64,000 nucleotides of DNA from Tritrichomonas musculus (lineage: Eukaryota; Parabasalia; Tritrichomonadida; Tritrichomonadidae). Location of the stretch: NCBI GenBank assembly GCA_039105265.1, contig JAPFFF010000033.1:62001-126000 (forward strand), given 5' to 3'. The position numbers were made by a program, and so were the translations under genes. Position 1 is the first letter of the stretch; each line of letters starts with the position of its first letter. The notes under the pieces are model-generated. The model did no database searches. It was not told the origin of the DNA and saw nothing but the letters and a program-made list of their open reading frames with translations. This document shows, one piece after another, positions 36,697 through 46,131 of the stretch.

Positions 36697-38991
36697 ATGT
36701 CAAAACAAGATAAAAATAATTCATCTGATAGCTTTGAATTAGATTTAAGTAATATTGATGATGAAACTATATTTGATAGTGAGGTATCTAAACCTGATGA
36801 TGATGAAGAACTAGAGGACCCGATAGATTATTTTAAGAACACGTTTCTCAGTACATACAAACTAGAACACCCCAATGATTTAATTAATTTGTTGTATCAA
36901 ATACAAAACAATGAATATACAGGAAGAAGTGTGGGAAAGATTCGTGAAATGAAAGTCAAGTTTCGTCGATTTGTTTCATTGATGAACAAAATCAATGCAG
37001 GTATTAAAAGTAAAGGCAATCGATTCCTTAGTTTAAAAGAGTACACAACAGATAAAAAAAGTCTTGATATCATTATCAATTACTTCAATATTGTTGTCAA
37101 TGATGATTTGAATTATAGTTCTGATGGTTTTCGTTCATCACCCATCAAACCACCGAGAAAGAGTCAAACACCACAAACCAACAAAGGAAGAAGAAAGAGA
37201 ACAAGCATACATGAACCAACACTTGATACTAATAAACGAAGAACACCAAGAAGAAAACGCATAACTCCGAGTGATTCTGATGAAAATGACTCGACAATAC
37301 AATTGCCTAAAGACAGTGAAGATTCATTACTTAATATAACATTAAGCGAATCAGATTCTGAGTCATTAATATTGAAAAACGATGATTTATCTGATTCTTT
37401 TATTGAACCATCAAAGGAACACAATAAAAATAATTTTTCAACTAATAAAATGGCAGACGACAACAACAATAATAACGGACCTCTTCAATCATTATATGAT
37501 GATGAATTAGATGATTGGCAAGATGATAATGAAGCAGCAACCGAAGCATACAGATATGCAAGAACACCTGCAAAACAACCATACAGATATGAAGATAATG
37601 AAGAAGAAGCACAAGAAATTAAATCACCTTTTGCAAGGAAATACAAAGGATATGCAGAAGATAACAAAGCAGATGATGAAATACTTGATGAATTAATAAG
37701 AAATGCAAAGCAACCCTCAAAGAATACTCGCGGACGTCGTGATAAAAAAGATATGCCTCTTGTTAACTCAACATTAAAGGATTCATTTGACAAGCTTGAA
37801 ATACCTCGGGTTGGTGGTAATATATCCTATTACAGAGATAAATTTATTGATATGATTATTAACGGAAACTTCAGAATCAAATACATTCCGAATGCAGCTT
37901 GTCGTGATACAGCTATTGAATACTGTAAGAATTCAGTTGATAAAGACGGTAAACCAAGATATCGTTTATTACCAGAAAATGCCAAAGACCCGTTAGGAAA
38001 CTCAATAACAGACTTGAACGGTGATAAAGTTGATGATGTTGTTTTAATTGATAGGAACGGTAATCCTTCAATCATTAACGGATACAAGCTTGTATTTGCT
38101 TCTCCTTACAAGAAAGTTTGGAAATCTGTTATTAAAACAAAACAAGAAAGAAAAGAAATGCCGTTCAATAAATGGATTCAATCATTATTTGATAAAGATA
38201 TCAAGAAAATTGATTGGGATGCTGGTCAATACAAATTAACAAAGGGAAAAGAAATGCAAGAGCTAGAAAATTATTACGGTCCTATGGGTCTGGGAAAAGC
38301 AAGAGTCAGCAAACGTATTACACCAAGTTCTTATTGGTCATCAATCTTTTCTAAAGTCTGGAAAGTGTATTGGAATGACGAACAATTCTTTGTATTATCT
38401 CCTTTGAAGAAACTCATCAATTACCTTGCTGTATCAAATATGTTATTTGCTTATCTCTTTGATGCTCCTTTCAAAGAAATCATTCAAGACAATAAGTTCA
38501 ATGGAAAGATATTAACATATGAACAATGGACATATTGGAAACAACAGAACAATAAAGAATATGTTTCAGTATTAGGAAAGAATGTTCAATCATATGTTGA
38601 GAAGATTATTGATAAAGCTATTGATATCACATCAGGAGAATTAAAGGCTGAACCAAGTCAATGGGGTAAACAATTTACTGAATTAATGCATTACATTGAT
38701 TATGTTGTCTTTGGTGTTGGTTTCAATGTTGATGTAAGTAAGCAAGAAGGATATAACAGGTTGAAACGAAATGCAGAAGGAATTAAAGAAGCAACGCCAG
38801 AAGATATTAAGAACGTTAAAGATAATTTCATTAAACGAATCACCGCAGCAATAGAAAGAGATATATATCCAAATTGTGGATACACAGCATTCAAAGCACA
38901 ACTCAAAGAAAGTAAATTGCAGAACAAAAATAAATATGCTGATTTTGCTGTTAATCTTAAACCATTACATCAAAGAATGAATAATGAATAA
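36697..38991 (+). CDS. Large conserved Polinton protein, 764 aa
   Basis: Residues 1-120 are acidic to mixed; 150-240 are strongly basic with R/K/P runs (PRKSQTPQ, RRKRTSIHEP, TPRRKRITPSD), then Ser/Asp-rich; 250-365 are charged and low-complexity; 370-764 are globular, including the acidic loop DLNGDKVDDVV. The basic middle suggests DNA or nuclear interaction. A relative exists in the broken element at 1150-2079, so the globular half is conserved between subfamilies. It starts 23 bp from the divergent fibre gene. The family is not recognised; it could be a terminal protein or a virion core protein, but neither can be shown. Confidence 0.65.
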   Translation: MSKQDKNNSSDSFELDLSNIDDETIFDSEVSKPDDDEELEDPIDYFKNTFLSTYKLEHPNDLINLLYQIQNNEYTGRSVGKIREMKVKFRRFVSLMNKINAGIKSKGNRFLSLKEYTTDKKSLDIIINYFNIVVNDDLNYSSDGFRSSPIKPPRKSQTPQTNKGRRKRTSIHEPTLDTNKRRTPRRKRITPSDSDENDSTIQLPKDSEDSLLNITLSESDSESLILKNDDLSDSFIEPSKEHNKNNFSTNKMADDNNNNNGPLQSLYDDELDDWQDDNEAATEAYRYARTPAKQPYRYEDNEEEAQEIKSPFARKYKGYAEDNKADDEILDELIRNAKQPSKNTRGRRDKKDMPLVNSTLKDSFDKLEIPRVGGNISYYRDKFIDMIINGNFRIKYIPNAACRDTAIEYCKNSVDKDGKPRYRLLPENAKDPLGNSITDLNGDKVDDVVLIDRNGNPSIINGYKLVFASPYKKVWKSVIKTKQERKEMPFNKWIQSLFDKDIKKIDWDAGQYKLTKGKEMQELENYYGPMGLGKARVSKRITPSSYWSSIFSKVWKVYWNDEQFFVLSPLKKLINYLAVSNMLFAYLFDAPFKEIIQDNKFNGKILTYEQWTYWKQQNNKEYVSVLGKNVQSYVEKIIDKAIDITSGELKAEPSQWGKQFTELMHYIDYVVFGVGFNVDVSKQEGYNRLKRNAEGIKEATPEDIKNVKDNFIKRITAAIERDIYPNCGYTAFKAQLKESKLQNKNKYADFAVNLKPLHQRMNNE

Positions 38992-40182
38992 TTAATTTAA
39001 ATCAAAACCTCCATTATTATTATTATTATTATTTTTGTCATTTGGGTCTGAAACGATTCTAAAACTATAACGTTTTGTTGATTGTGGTTGCTGATTATAT
39101 TCTTCTTCACTTGACAAGTCTTCAAAAGTATTATTATTATTATTTATGTTTTGTTGTCGTTCATAATAATTTGATGTCTTATTAGGATTTGGTGTTTCAA
39201 AATCAAAGCCTTGTGATTGATTTTGGTTTTCTTCGTGCCAATCTTCTTCAATTTCCATAGGTTCATAATTCGGTAAAGAATTATTTTGTTGAACTATTTT
39301 TTGATATGTTTCCGAGCTATTAGGAATAGTTCGTTTTGCTGATGCTGAAAAGTGAACTTTGTTATCTTTTGGCAAGTGCTTATATATTGGTTCTGATTGT
39401 TGCATTTGCAGCTGATTGGAAATCTTTTCTAACATTTTTATTAGTTTTGCATCAAATCTCTTTGGAGTCGATATTGATTCTTTTGTATTAAAACCTGAAT
39501 CCTGTGTTATTTTTCTCGGTTTGAATACAGGATATTCATCGGCTATTGTATCATTTCGAAAACTAAAAGCCGATTTTTCAATTGATTTTGTACCTGTATT
39601 ATGATTTAAATCTGCTGTTATCGATTTTGCAATTTCCTCGTTGTCAGATTCAGGAGTTGTATTAACATAACAATCAATTATCGGAATTTTTTCAGGGTTA
39701 TCGTAAATATAAAAAGATAAATATGTTTGTGCTGCATTAGGGTCATAGTTTATATCAGCTGCAGTTATAATATTATCAAATGCCTTTATGAATGATTCAG
39801 AAGTGAAAGCAAAGTAAGTTTTATGAAAATAAGATTCACCGTTATAATTTTTATAATATTTTGTTAATGCTTTTGGTGTATTATCAACTATTAATATAAA
39901 TATAGGTTCCTGATATCCTGTAAGAATCTTTTTTGTAAACACGTATGAAGGTTTTTCAGGTGTATCACCATCAAGATATATTATCCATGTAGGTCTACTT
40001 GTTAACATATCACCTTTAGTTGTACTTTTAGCTTGCTTTGGAAATATGAAAATTGAAGGGAAAAAATATCTATTTTTTTCTACTGTAATCAATGCAAATG
40101 TAATCGGTGCAACATCATCAATTTTATAACGGCTCATATCAGCCAATTGATTCGGATTTAAATAAATTACCTTAGAATCCAT
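38992..40182 (-). CDS. Polinton hypothetical protein, 396 aa
   Basis: Residues 1-190 look globular and beta-rich (FALITVEKNRYFFPSIFIF, YLSFYIYDNPEKIPIIDCY). Residues 200-396 are disordered, rich in N, Q, S and E, with poly-Asn runs from trinucleotide repeats (39010-39030 and 39130-39150). It abuts the end of the converging 764-aa gene. A minor virion protein is possible; nothing in the sequence decides it. Confidence 0.6.
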   Translation of the reverse strand: MDSKVIYLNPNQLADMSRYKIDDVAPITFALITVEKNRYFFPSIFIFPKQAKSTTKGDMLTSRPTWIIYLDGDTPEKPSYVFTKKILTGYQEPIFILIVDNTPKALTKYYKNYNGESYFHKTYFAFTSESFIKAFDNIITAADINYDPNAAQTYLSFYIYDNPEKIPIIDCYVNTTPESDNEEIAKSITADLNHNTGTKSIEKSAFSFRNDTIADEYPVFKPRKITQDSGFNTKESISTPKRFDAKLIKMLEKISNQLQMQQSEPIYKHLPKDNKVHFSASAKRTIPNSSETYQKIVQQNNSLPNYEPMEIEEDWHEENQNQSQGFDFETPNPNKTSNYYERQQNINNNNNTFEDLSSEEEYNQQPQSTKRYSFRIVSDPNDKNNNNNNNGGFDLN

Positions 40183-40194
40183 TTTGAATAGTCA

Positions 40195-40545
40195 TTAATA
40201 AATCAAAAGACAACTGAATATAAATGATTCAGGTTCAATAACGTTTCCTTTCATATCTGTAAACCATAAATGATACTCTTTTTTTGTATTGTTCAGACAC
40301 TCATATTTTCGATATTTCGTTTGTCGTCTGTTAGCAAGCATAATGAAATGGTCGCAGAAAGGCATGAATTCAACTATATCTGAATGAACCATCAAATCAC
40401 CGACAATATGTTGATTGACAACAGCCCCACAATACTGAACAACAATGTACTTCTTGTTGCGACTATAAACGAAATCATCAGGAAGATTAAAATCTTTTGA
40501 TTGTGTGTGATAGTATCGTTTTGTGATTGGTTGTTTAGCTTTCAT
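40195..40545 (-). CDS. Polinton hypothetical protein, 116 aa
   Basis: A compact, aromatic-rich protein (YYHTQSKDFNLPDDFVYSRN, then FCDHFIMLANRRQTKYRKYE) that overlaps the end of the integrase gene by 11 bp, suggesting coupled expression. It contains two central hydrophobic strands (KYIVVQYCGAVVNQ). No family assigned. Confidence 0.6.
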   Translation of the reverse strand: MKAKQPITKRYYHTQSKDFNLPDDFVYSRNKKYIVVQYCGAVVNQHIVGDLMVHSDIVEFMPFCDHFIMLANRRQTKYRKYECLNNTKKEYHLWFTDMKGNVIEPESFIFSCLLIY

Positions 40546-41614
40546 TTTGCGTTTTATAAGTCAAAAAGAATACTTTATAATCATCATTCAAAGCATCTAT
40601 TGATGAACAAACATATTTTGTGTACATGATTGGAACTGTTATTATTGTTTTGTTCTTCAGTGTTTTGTTAGTTTGACGCAAAGGATTTAATAGTTTACAT
40701 TTAACGTTTCCTGATTCATAACAAATGAATTCAGCAAGTTCATTGAACACTCTTCTTCGCTTTTCATGTTTCTTTTCTGTTTTTCCGTAATCGGTGTGAA
40801 TGAGTATTATATTTTTGGGTTTATATGACAGAAGACCTTTAAATCGTTGTTTTTGTTGAATCTCTTTCAATTGCATTGATTTGGCTCTAATGTATTGCCA
40901 TTCAAGGTCGCGGTCATCTTGCATCTGTTGAGGTGTTAGATAAATGTATTTTGATTGTCGTTTGTCAAGGTATTCATCAGTTTCTTCGTCAAATGATGTG
41001 TATAAAGGATTCAATAAACGAAGAGATGCATGAGGCGTGTTATTGTACCATTCAACCGTTTGTTGTATCAATACATTGTTTGTCATTCGTTGTTGTGATT
41101 GACCGAAAGCATTTCGTAATGTTCTGATTACTGCATCAACACATTTATGTGCATTCGTGAAAGGTGAATCATCAATGATTAACTTTATTTTGTTTGGTGC
41201 TTTGAATTTAATTGTGTGTTTGTCTAATTGATATCTTTGCTCTTCACCGTTGCAATAACTTTTGAATGCATTTGATATAAAAGCCTTTTCACCATCACAT
41301 TTAATTGTTTCAATTCTGATATTTCTTTTATTGACTAGTTTATCAATTACTTTGATTACATAATACTCAGACTTGTAATCAATTGGTTCAACAATTAGGT
41401 ATTTGGTGTTTACATTGATTATTACTAAATAAGCTTTATTTAATGCAAACATTATATCAATTTCGTACGCATACGGTTCAAATGAGAAGTCAGGTTTTGA
41501 TAGTTTCTTTACTGTCTTCAATTGGTAATCCTTAATATAGGGCTCGGTTTTAATGCCCGTGTCTTTGATGTACTTGTATTTAGATTTGAAAGGATAGTTG
41601 ATTGATTCATTCAT
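40535..41614 (-). CDS. Polinton retroviral-type integrase, 359 aa
   Basis: An RNase H-fold DDE integrase core at about residues 45-200: the first Asp in YEIDIMFALN, the strand AYLVIINVNTKYLIVEPI, the second Asp in ETIKCDGEKAFIS, and the helix around AVIRTLRNAFGQS with WYNNTPHASL, which matches the YNxxxHxsL motif of integrase families. The C-terminal 130 residues are basic. By family, it inserts element DNA and produces a short target duplication, consistent with the repeat at the ends. It overlaps the next gene and follows the capsid gene on the same strand. Confidence 0.85.
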   Translation of the reverse strand: MNESINYPFKSKYKYIKDTGIKTEPYIKDYQLKTVKKLSKPDFSFEPYAYEIDIMFALNKAYLVIINVNTKYLIVEPIDYKSEYYVIKVIDKLVNKRNIRIETIKCDGEKAFISNAFKSYCNGEEQRYQLDKHTIKFKAPNKIKLIIDDSPFTNAHKCVDAVIRTLRNAFGQSQQRMTNNVLIQQTVEWYNNTPHASLRLLNPLYTSFDEETDEYLDKRQSKYIYLTPQQMQDDRDLEWQYIRAKSMQLKEIQQKQRFKGLLSYKPKNIILIHTDYGKTEKKHEKRRRVFNELAEFICYESGNVKCKLLNPLRQTNKTLKNKTIITVPIMYTKYVCSSIDALNDDYKVFFLTYKTQNES

Positions 41615-41701
41615 TTGAATCGCAAAAATAAAGCATTAATTTATGAAGGAACTCTGTTCCCTTTTGCAAAGCAAAATGATTATTTAATGAAATCAATTTA
41701 T

Positions 41702-43654
41702 TTATTCATTTGCTTGTGAACCTTCTGGTGTTGAATCATCATGATATTCTAAACCGTCAAGCGATAGTTTAAAGTAAGAGTCCCTAGTTATCCAAAGTTG
41801 AGTCGGAGGAGGTTTGACAATGGTTCCATCTGGTTCAACAACATTGAAATATGTGTCATCATCTCCTGTATATATTGGTTGCCCATTGACTTGTATCTGA
41901 ACGTTTCCGAAACCTCCATCAAGTCCGTCATAACAATATCCTGCACTTGCTCGTTCTGTTTGAATGTTGAATACAAATGATGTTGCATCACTGATTGTGT
42001 TGTTGTATCTCTTACCGTTAGCGTCATTCTTTGGCATTGTCATCGAATCCTCAAATTCCTTTGTGCATGAAAGAGTGATTGCATCTAAATCACCAGCCGT
42101 TAATTGATTTTCAAAGAATCGTGCACCAATGGTTGAAACGTTTTCGTCTGGGAAGTTCTTTCCACCAATATTCAAGAAACAATTTTGATAAACTGGGTTT
42201 TCAAAGACAGTTAAATCATTATGATGCTTTGGAAACATGATTGATAAATTAGTTGCATTGATTAATGGGATATTCAATGTTGACTTGATTCCGTTTGCTG
42301 CTGGAGCGATTGGAAAAGCATGATAATCAACTTTTTGTGAAGGAATGATTAAACCTTGTCTTAAAATGTCTTCAATTCCTTGTCTTGTAGCTTCACAAAC
42401 TCCAAAGCCTTGCATATTAGATTTACAAGCTGTGATGGTCATTCGATTAACTGTTAATGTTGCTGTTTGTTTTGAATAATGAGCGCTCATCAACTTGTTG
42501 GCTTCAGATTTAGAAACAAAGTTAATATAAACATTGCCTGCTGGATGCTTTGATGAAGGTATTCCGCTCGGATGTTCTTTAAGATAATGTTTATTACAAA
42601 TTACTTTATCATCATCTGTCTTTTCAATTCCGAGCTCTTCAAACTCTTCATCAGTATAGCTGAACATAAATGTAAATGTTTCAAGAACGTCATTAACAGG
42701 AATATTTGTTGAAGCAGGTATGTAATGGTCTAACAATTCATACTTCAATTGATATTTCGTTGGTGTTGGTTCAGGTGATGGTGGGTCTGGATTGTCTCCA
42801 GGTCCTGGAATCACTGCTTGATTACCAATTTGTGTGAATTGATGTTTGAGGTGTCCTCGTGCTTTGATTTCCTTTAGTCTGTTTAATTCTTCCATCGATA
42901 TTGAATCATTGTCTTCAAGAAATACTTTTGCTTCAGCAACTGTGTAAGGGTCTAATACTGCCCAAACAAGACCAGCGGGACTAACTTGAAAACGAATTGA
43001 TAAATCACCAATGATTCCGTTAGGGAATAAATCGAATGCCTGTAATGCAAGCAAATCATCAAAAGGAACATTCAAATCAAATTCGACTTCACTTCTTCCT
43101 GTGTTCTTAAATGAATTCAAGTTAACATAAGCTCCTGCATGTGTCTGTGAATAGTTGCTAATGTTTTCCCACAATGAATGAACGAATCTGCGACGTTTCT
43201 TCTCGGCTTCTGGTTTAACTGAAGAATATAAGAAGCCCTCACGAATGCATTCATTCTGTTGGTATCCGACATTGACATTATTATGAAGAATCTCTAACCT
43301 GTCAAACAACTGGTTTGATGATTTGAAACCGACAAACAGTTTGTACAAGTTGTTGGGGTCATTGATTTCATTTAATTTACTCATATCTGTATTCAATGAC
43401 AAATCTAATTTAACGTGAAATGTTAAGAAACCTTTATCAATATCACTTATGAAGTGGTCAGGATGTGTTAAACTTATTTGCGAATATTGTCCTTGATGAA
43501 ATGGAGCTGGTTGGTCATGACAGTCAACAGTTCTAAATGAAAATGAACGCGTACCGTCATTGACATTAATCATGTTTCTCATCTCTTCAAATGCATGAAG
43601 AACGTTTCCTGTTTCAGTGCGAAGATTATGGGCTCTCTCGTTTCTGTATAACAT
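41702..43654 (-). CDS. Polinton major capsid protein (double jelly-roll type)
   Basis: 650 residues, beta-rich throughout, the size expected for Polinton major capsid proteins. The N-terminal segment (RSFSFRTVDCHDQPAPFHQG, then SDIDKGFLTFHVKLDLSL and FVGFKSSNQLFDRLEIL) resembles the first barrel of Polinton capsids, including an early description of a shared surface strand pair. A Pro-rich loop at about 288-300 probably links or decorates barrels. The start lies in ATCATAAATGTT. It diverges from a small amphipathic protein gene at 43704, consistent with a capsid cluster. Identification is by size, composition and context rather than by a single motif. Confidence 0.75.
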   Translation of the reverse strand: MLYRNERAHNLRTETGNVLHAFEEMRNMINVNDGTRSFSFRTVDCHDQPAPFHQGQYSQISLTHPDHFISDIDKGFLTFHVKLDLSLNTDMSKLNEINDPNNLYKLFVGFKSSNQLFDRLEILHNNVNVGYQQNECIREGFLYSSVKPEAEKKRRRFVHSLWENISNYSQTHAGAYVNLNSFKNTGRSEVEFDLNVPFDDLLALQAFDLFPNGIIGDLSIRFQVSPAGLVWAVLDPYTVAEAKVFLEDNDSISMEELNRLKEIKARGHLKHQFTQIGNQAVIPGPGDNPDPPSPEPTPTKYQLKYELLDHYIPASTNIPVNDVLETFTFMFSYTDEEFEELGIEKTDDDKVICNKHYLKEHPSGIPSSKHPAGNVYINFVSKSEANKLMSAHYSKQTATLTVNRMTITACKSNMQGFGVCEATRQGIEDILRQGLIIPSQKVDYHAFPIAPAANGIKSTLNIPLINATNLSIMFPKHHNDLTVFENPVYQNCFLNIGGKNFPDENVSTIGARFFENQLTAGDLDAITLSCTKEFEDSMTMPKNDANGKRYNNTISDATSFVFNIQTERASAGYCYDGLDGGFGNVQIQVNGQPIYTGDDDTYFNVVEPDGTIVKPPPTQLWITRDSYFKLSLDGLEYHDDSTPEGSQANE

Positions 43655-43703
43655 TTATGATTGAATAAAAAGGAAATAAAACACTTTTATCATTAATTAA
43701 ATT

Positions 43704-43958
43704 ATGGGTGTCGGTATATTCAACAAAATCAAGAACGCATTTAAATCAATTGGCGGCAAAGTAAAATCATTCGCTCAGAAAGCAGTTAAAGCATTACCAA
43801 AAGTTGTTGATGTTGGAAAGCAAATCGTTGACAGAGTTAAACCGATTACACAATTCATTCCTGGTGTCGGTCAGGTTGTTGACGCAATTGATACAGGTTT
43901 AAATGTTGCTGACAGAGTTGGGAGATTTGGAAAATCAATATTGAATGAAGTTAAATGA
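43704..43958 (+). CDS. Small amphipathic basic protein, possible minor capsid or membrane-active peptide
   Basis: 84 residues: MGVGIFNKIKNAFKSIGGKV, several amphipathic helices with Lys faces, then a hydrophobic glycine motif IPGVGQVVDAIDTGLNVADRVG. Such composition is typical of membrane-active or capsid-cement peptides (adenovirus pVI and pX types by analogy). It lies directly beside the capsid gene, divergent from it. Inferred role: minor capsid component. Confidence 0.6.
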   Translation: MGVGIFNKIKNAFKSIGGKVKSFAQKAVKALPKVVDVGKQIVDRVKPITQFIPGVGQVVDAIDTGLNVADRVGRFGKSILNEVK

Positions 43959-43994
43959 AAAACAATGAATTATAATGATTTAATATAATTATAA

Positions 43995-44471
43995 ATGAAT
44001 GAAAACATTAATGAACTTAAAGTTATAAATGATAATGTAAATGAATCAAAAGTATTTAAATCAATTGAAGAGTTCAATTTGTTCTATCAAAAGAATATCG
44101 AGCAAATGAAATCACAAACGACTAACTATTTGAACAAGATTTATAAAATCATCACTAATGACGGCAACGAATACAAAATCACTAAGCGAAATTGTACAGA
44201 CGGTAAAAGACTTAACGGCGACATTTATTTGAAGAAAGTTGGGAACACAATCACTAAAACACTTGAAAATGACAACATCAAAGCTGATATATCATTAATG
44301 AAAGAATCGATTAACGAACTCAATGAATTAATAAATCAATTGAACAACAAAAATAAAATACTTGAAGAACATATTAATAAGCTTTCAAACGTTGTCGACC
44401 AACAATCAAAAGTTATTAATGAATATGTATTAAATGTTGTTGCTCCTGACAACCACAGAATGATTAAGTGA
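43995..44471 (+). CDS. Coiled-coil protein, 158 aa
   Basis: Residues 1-85 are mixed; 90-145 are a long coiled coil with N/I/L heptads (MKESINELNELINQLNNKNK). The start is in AATTATAAATGAATG. Overlaps by 42 bp the end of the converging 77-aa frame. Possibly an oligomerised structural or stalk protein; unknown. Confidence 0.6.
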   Translation: MNENINELKVINDNVNESKVFKSIEEFNLFYQKNIEQMKSQTTNYLNKIYKIITNDGNEYKITKRNCTDGKRLNGDIYLKKVGNTITKTLENDNIKADISLMKESINELNELINQLNNKNKILEEHINKLSNVVDQQSKVINEYVLNVVAPDNHRMIK

Positions 44472-44663
44472 ATCATGATGATTTAATGATTTAGTCGTTT
44501 TTGGAGGTGGTTCATGAAATATATTTCCTTTTTCATTATAACATTTCACTGTTGGTGCTGAATTTATTTTTGTTCTATTCTTTTGCATCGTTAATTGTAA
44601 TCTATCAAAATGGTTTTTATGCTTATCGTCATGAACGGTTCTTAATTGATTAATAGCAGACAT
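44430..44663 (-). CDS. Possible small basic protein, 77 aa
   Basis: Starts MSAINQLRTVHDDKHKNHFD, basic and His-rich. It sits on the opposite strand between two plus-strand genes and overlaps the end of one by 42 bp. The start lies in TTAAATGTCTGC and shares the 44664-44677 gap with the divergent gene at 44678. Weak support; could be chance. Confidence 0.4.
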   Translation of the reverse strand: MSAINQLRTVHDDKHKNHFDRLQLTMQKNRTKINSAPTVKCYNEKGNIFHEPPPKTTKSLNHHDSLNHSVVVRSNNI

Positions 44664-44677
44664 TTAATTATTATTAA

Positions 44678-44905
44678 ATGAGTGAACTAACAGAATACAA
44701 GAAAGAAATACCAGAACTAAAACGAATCAAACGAGGATTGAAAGAAAAGTGTTATGATTACAAACAATGTCTCAACAATATCAAATCAGGAATGTTGGGC
44801 TCTGACGGTCTTGCCGTTCGTGAGTCTCTTATCGAAGACATCAACAGCCTCAAACACAAACTGCATCAACTTGAAGATGAATTAAATGAGTTGTCCAATA
44901 AATGA
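44678..44905 (+). CDS. Coiled-coil protein whose end lies in the terminal repeat, 75 aa
   Basis: Starts in ATTAAATGAGTG; basic helix (KRIKRGLKEKCYDYKQCLNN), then a Leu-heptad coiled coil to the end (INSLKHKLHQLEDELNELSN). The last 54 bases belong to the right terminal inverted repeat, so the left end of the element carries the same tail without the rest of the gene. Confidence 0.55.
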   Translation: MSELTEYKKEIPELKRIKRGLKEKCYDYKQCLNNIKSGMLGSDGLAVRESLIEDINSLKHKLHQLEDELNELSNK

Positions 44906-45586
44906 ACATCAATTGATGTCAAACAATAAGTTCATATTATTTTTATTCATTAGTCGTGTTGACGGTGGGCTTTAGCCCTGCGGAAACCGACTCATATATA
45001 CTACTAAAACAAGTTCAAAGATGTAAATTCTAAAATGAAGATTCAAAGTGGCGACCGTCAATTCTCAATTTTATCTCACCCCACCAAATCAACACCCTTA
45101 CTCTCTATTCTTTCATTCCGGTTTTACCCTTTGAGGTCATTTGGTTTCGAGTAAAAAGTTGGAACCACCCCTCACGAGATCACCCCCACGTGCACACCCC
45201 TCACGAGATCACCCATCCACGAGCACCCACACTCACCCACCACGCTATTTATCGCTCATGAGGTATAAACAATATCTGACCCGCCTACATTTCACCCCAC
45301 TCATGAGACTCTTTACAGGGCATAACCACCACGAAACGAGCACCGTAACTAGACCCTCCGAGTGTGCGATTCACGCGAGAAATACACGATGGACATGTCA
45401 CGTCGGAGTCACTGAAACCGCTGTTCTGACGATGCGTTGTCGTCACGGAAACGGGTCATTTAAGGCCCATTTGGGGCTCTTTTTGGGACTTTCGAAAAAC
45501 GCGTTTCCATGCTCGTAACTACCCATTTAAGGGCCATTTTCGACGAATTTCGTATCTGACCCGCCTCCGCGCCACCTATACACTAC
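44852..45586 (-). repeat. Right terminal inverted repeat, 735 bp
   Basis: Complement of the two left blocks 21111-21531 and 23912-24166, uninterrupted here, so it shows the ancestral arrangement. Outer 420 bp are GC-rich; the inner part is AT-rich. Confidence 0.92.
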
Positions 45587-45593
45587 TGATAAA
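45587..45593. repeat. Polinton target duplication, right (TGATAAA)
   Basis: Same seven bases as 21104-21110, directly after the terminal CACTAC. Confidence 0.85.
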
Positions 45594-46131
45594 TAAGGAA
45601 ATTAATGAACTACATGAAATAATGAAAGACAATTATCATATATATTTGATTTTTTGATTGTTTAAAGGCTCTGATATAGAAGCAATTTGATAAGCTTAAA
45701 AAAAAAAATTGATTTCTGCATAATAAAATTACGGAAACATTTGTAAATTCATATCCTGCGAATATTTTTTGCATCAGTCAACAAAATATGAATAATTATT
45801 ATGTATCATATTTGGAATGCGAATTAATATTTTCACACATAATTTTCATTTAGACAAAAAAAATGTGGGCCTGACTTTTGATTTTAAGTTTATATGGAAA
45901 TAATTTTAATTTTAAGAATATTGATTATAAAAGCAAATTAGGAAAACTTCTCTGAAATTTTATCAAAAATGTATTTTATTTAATAATTGAGCGTTTATCA
46001 TATCTAAAAGTTTTTATATTATTTTCAATGAGTTAATTCAAAATTTGTTACTATACTGTAATTTTGACACAGTACATTATAAGGTCACTATTGAACCTCA
46101 AACTTTATTTTTGCCAATTATTTATTAACAA
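45594..46131. other. AT-rich right flank and promoter region of 46132
   Basis: No gene. Holds the 35-bp repeat (46012-46047) also found left of the Polinton, then AAGGTCACTATTGAACCTCA about 55 bp before the ATG at 46132. Confidence 0.5.
46012..46047 (+). repeat. 35-bp repeat flanking the Polinton, right copy
   Basis: Identical to 20821-20855 in the same orientation. It lies about 85 bp upstream of the gene at 46132. Confidence 0.65.

Larger units (their letters stand above)
21111..45586. mobile_element. Maverick/Polinton, about 24.5 kb, looks nearly whole
   Basis: Long terminal inverted repeats (right copy 44852-45586) and a flanking repeat TGATAAA delimit the element. Inside are the Polinton core genes: protein-primed-type B-family DNA polymerase, retroviral-type integrase, packaging-type ATPase and a double-jelly-roll-type major capsid candidate, plus about ten accessory frames. 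The large frames are uninterrupted. The one clear disruption is a 2.4-kb insertion of another Polinton's DNA in the left terminal repeat. Terminal repeats that look identical over their outer 420 bp and the intact flanking repeat point to a young insertion. Confidence 0.93.

Noticed and set aside
41798-41980. Opposite-strand frames within the capsid, polymerase, fibre and BspA genes
   Set aside because: Shadows of well-supported genes with no motif or codon signal of their own.
45141-45518. 125-codon frame and its twin at 21179-21439 in the terminal repeats
   Set aside because: Identity of the two copies follows from the terminal repeat, and the translation has repetitive, unprotein-like composition at its start.
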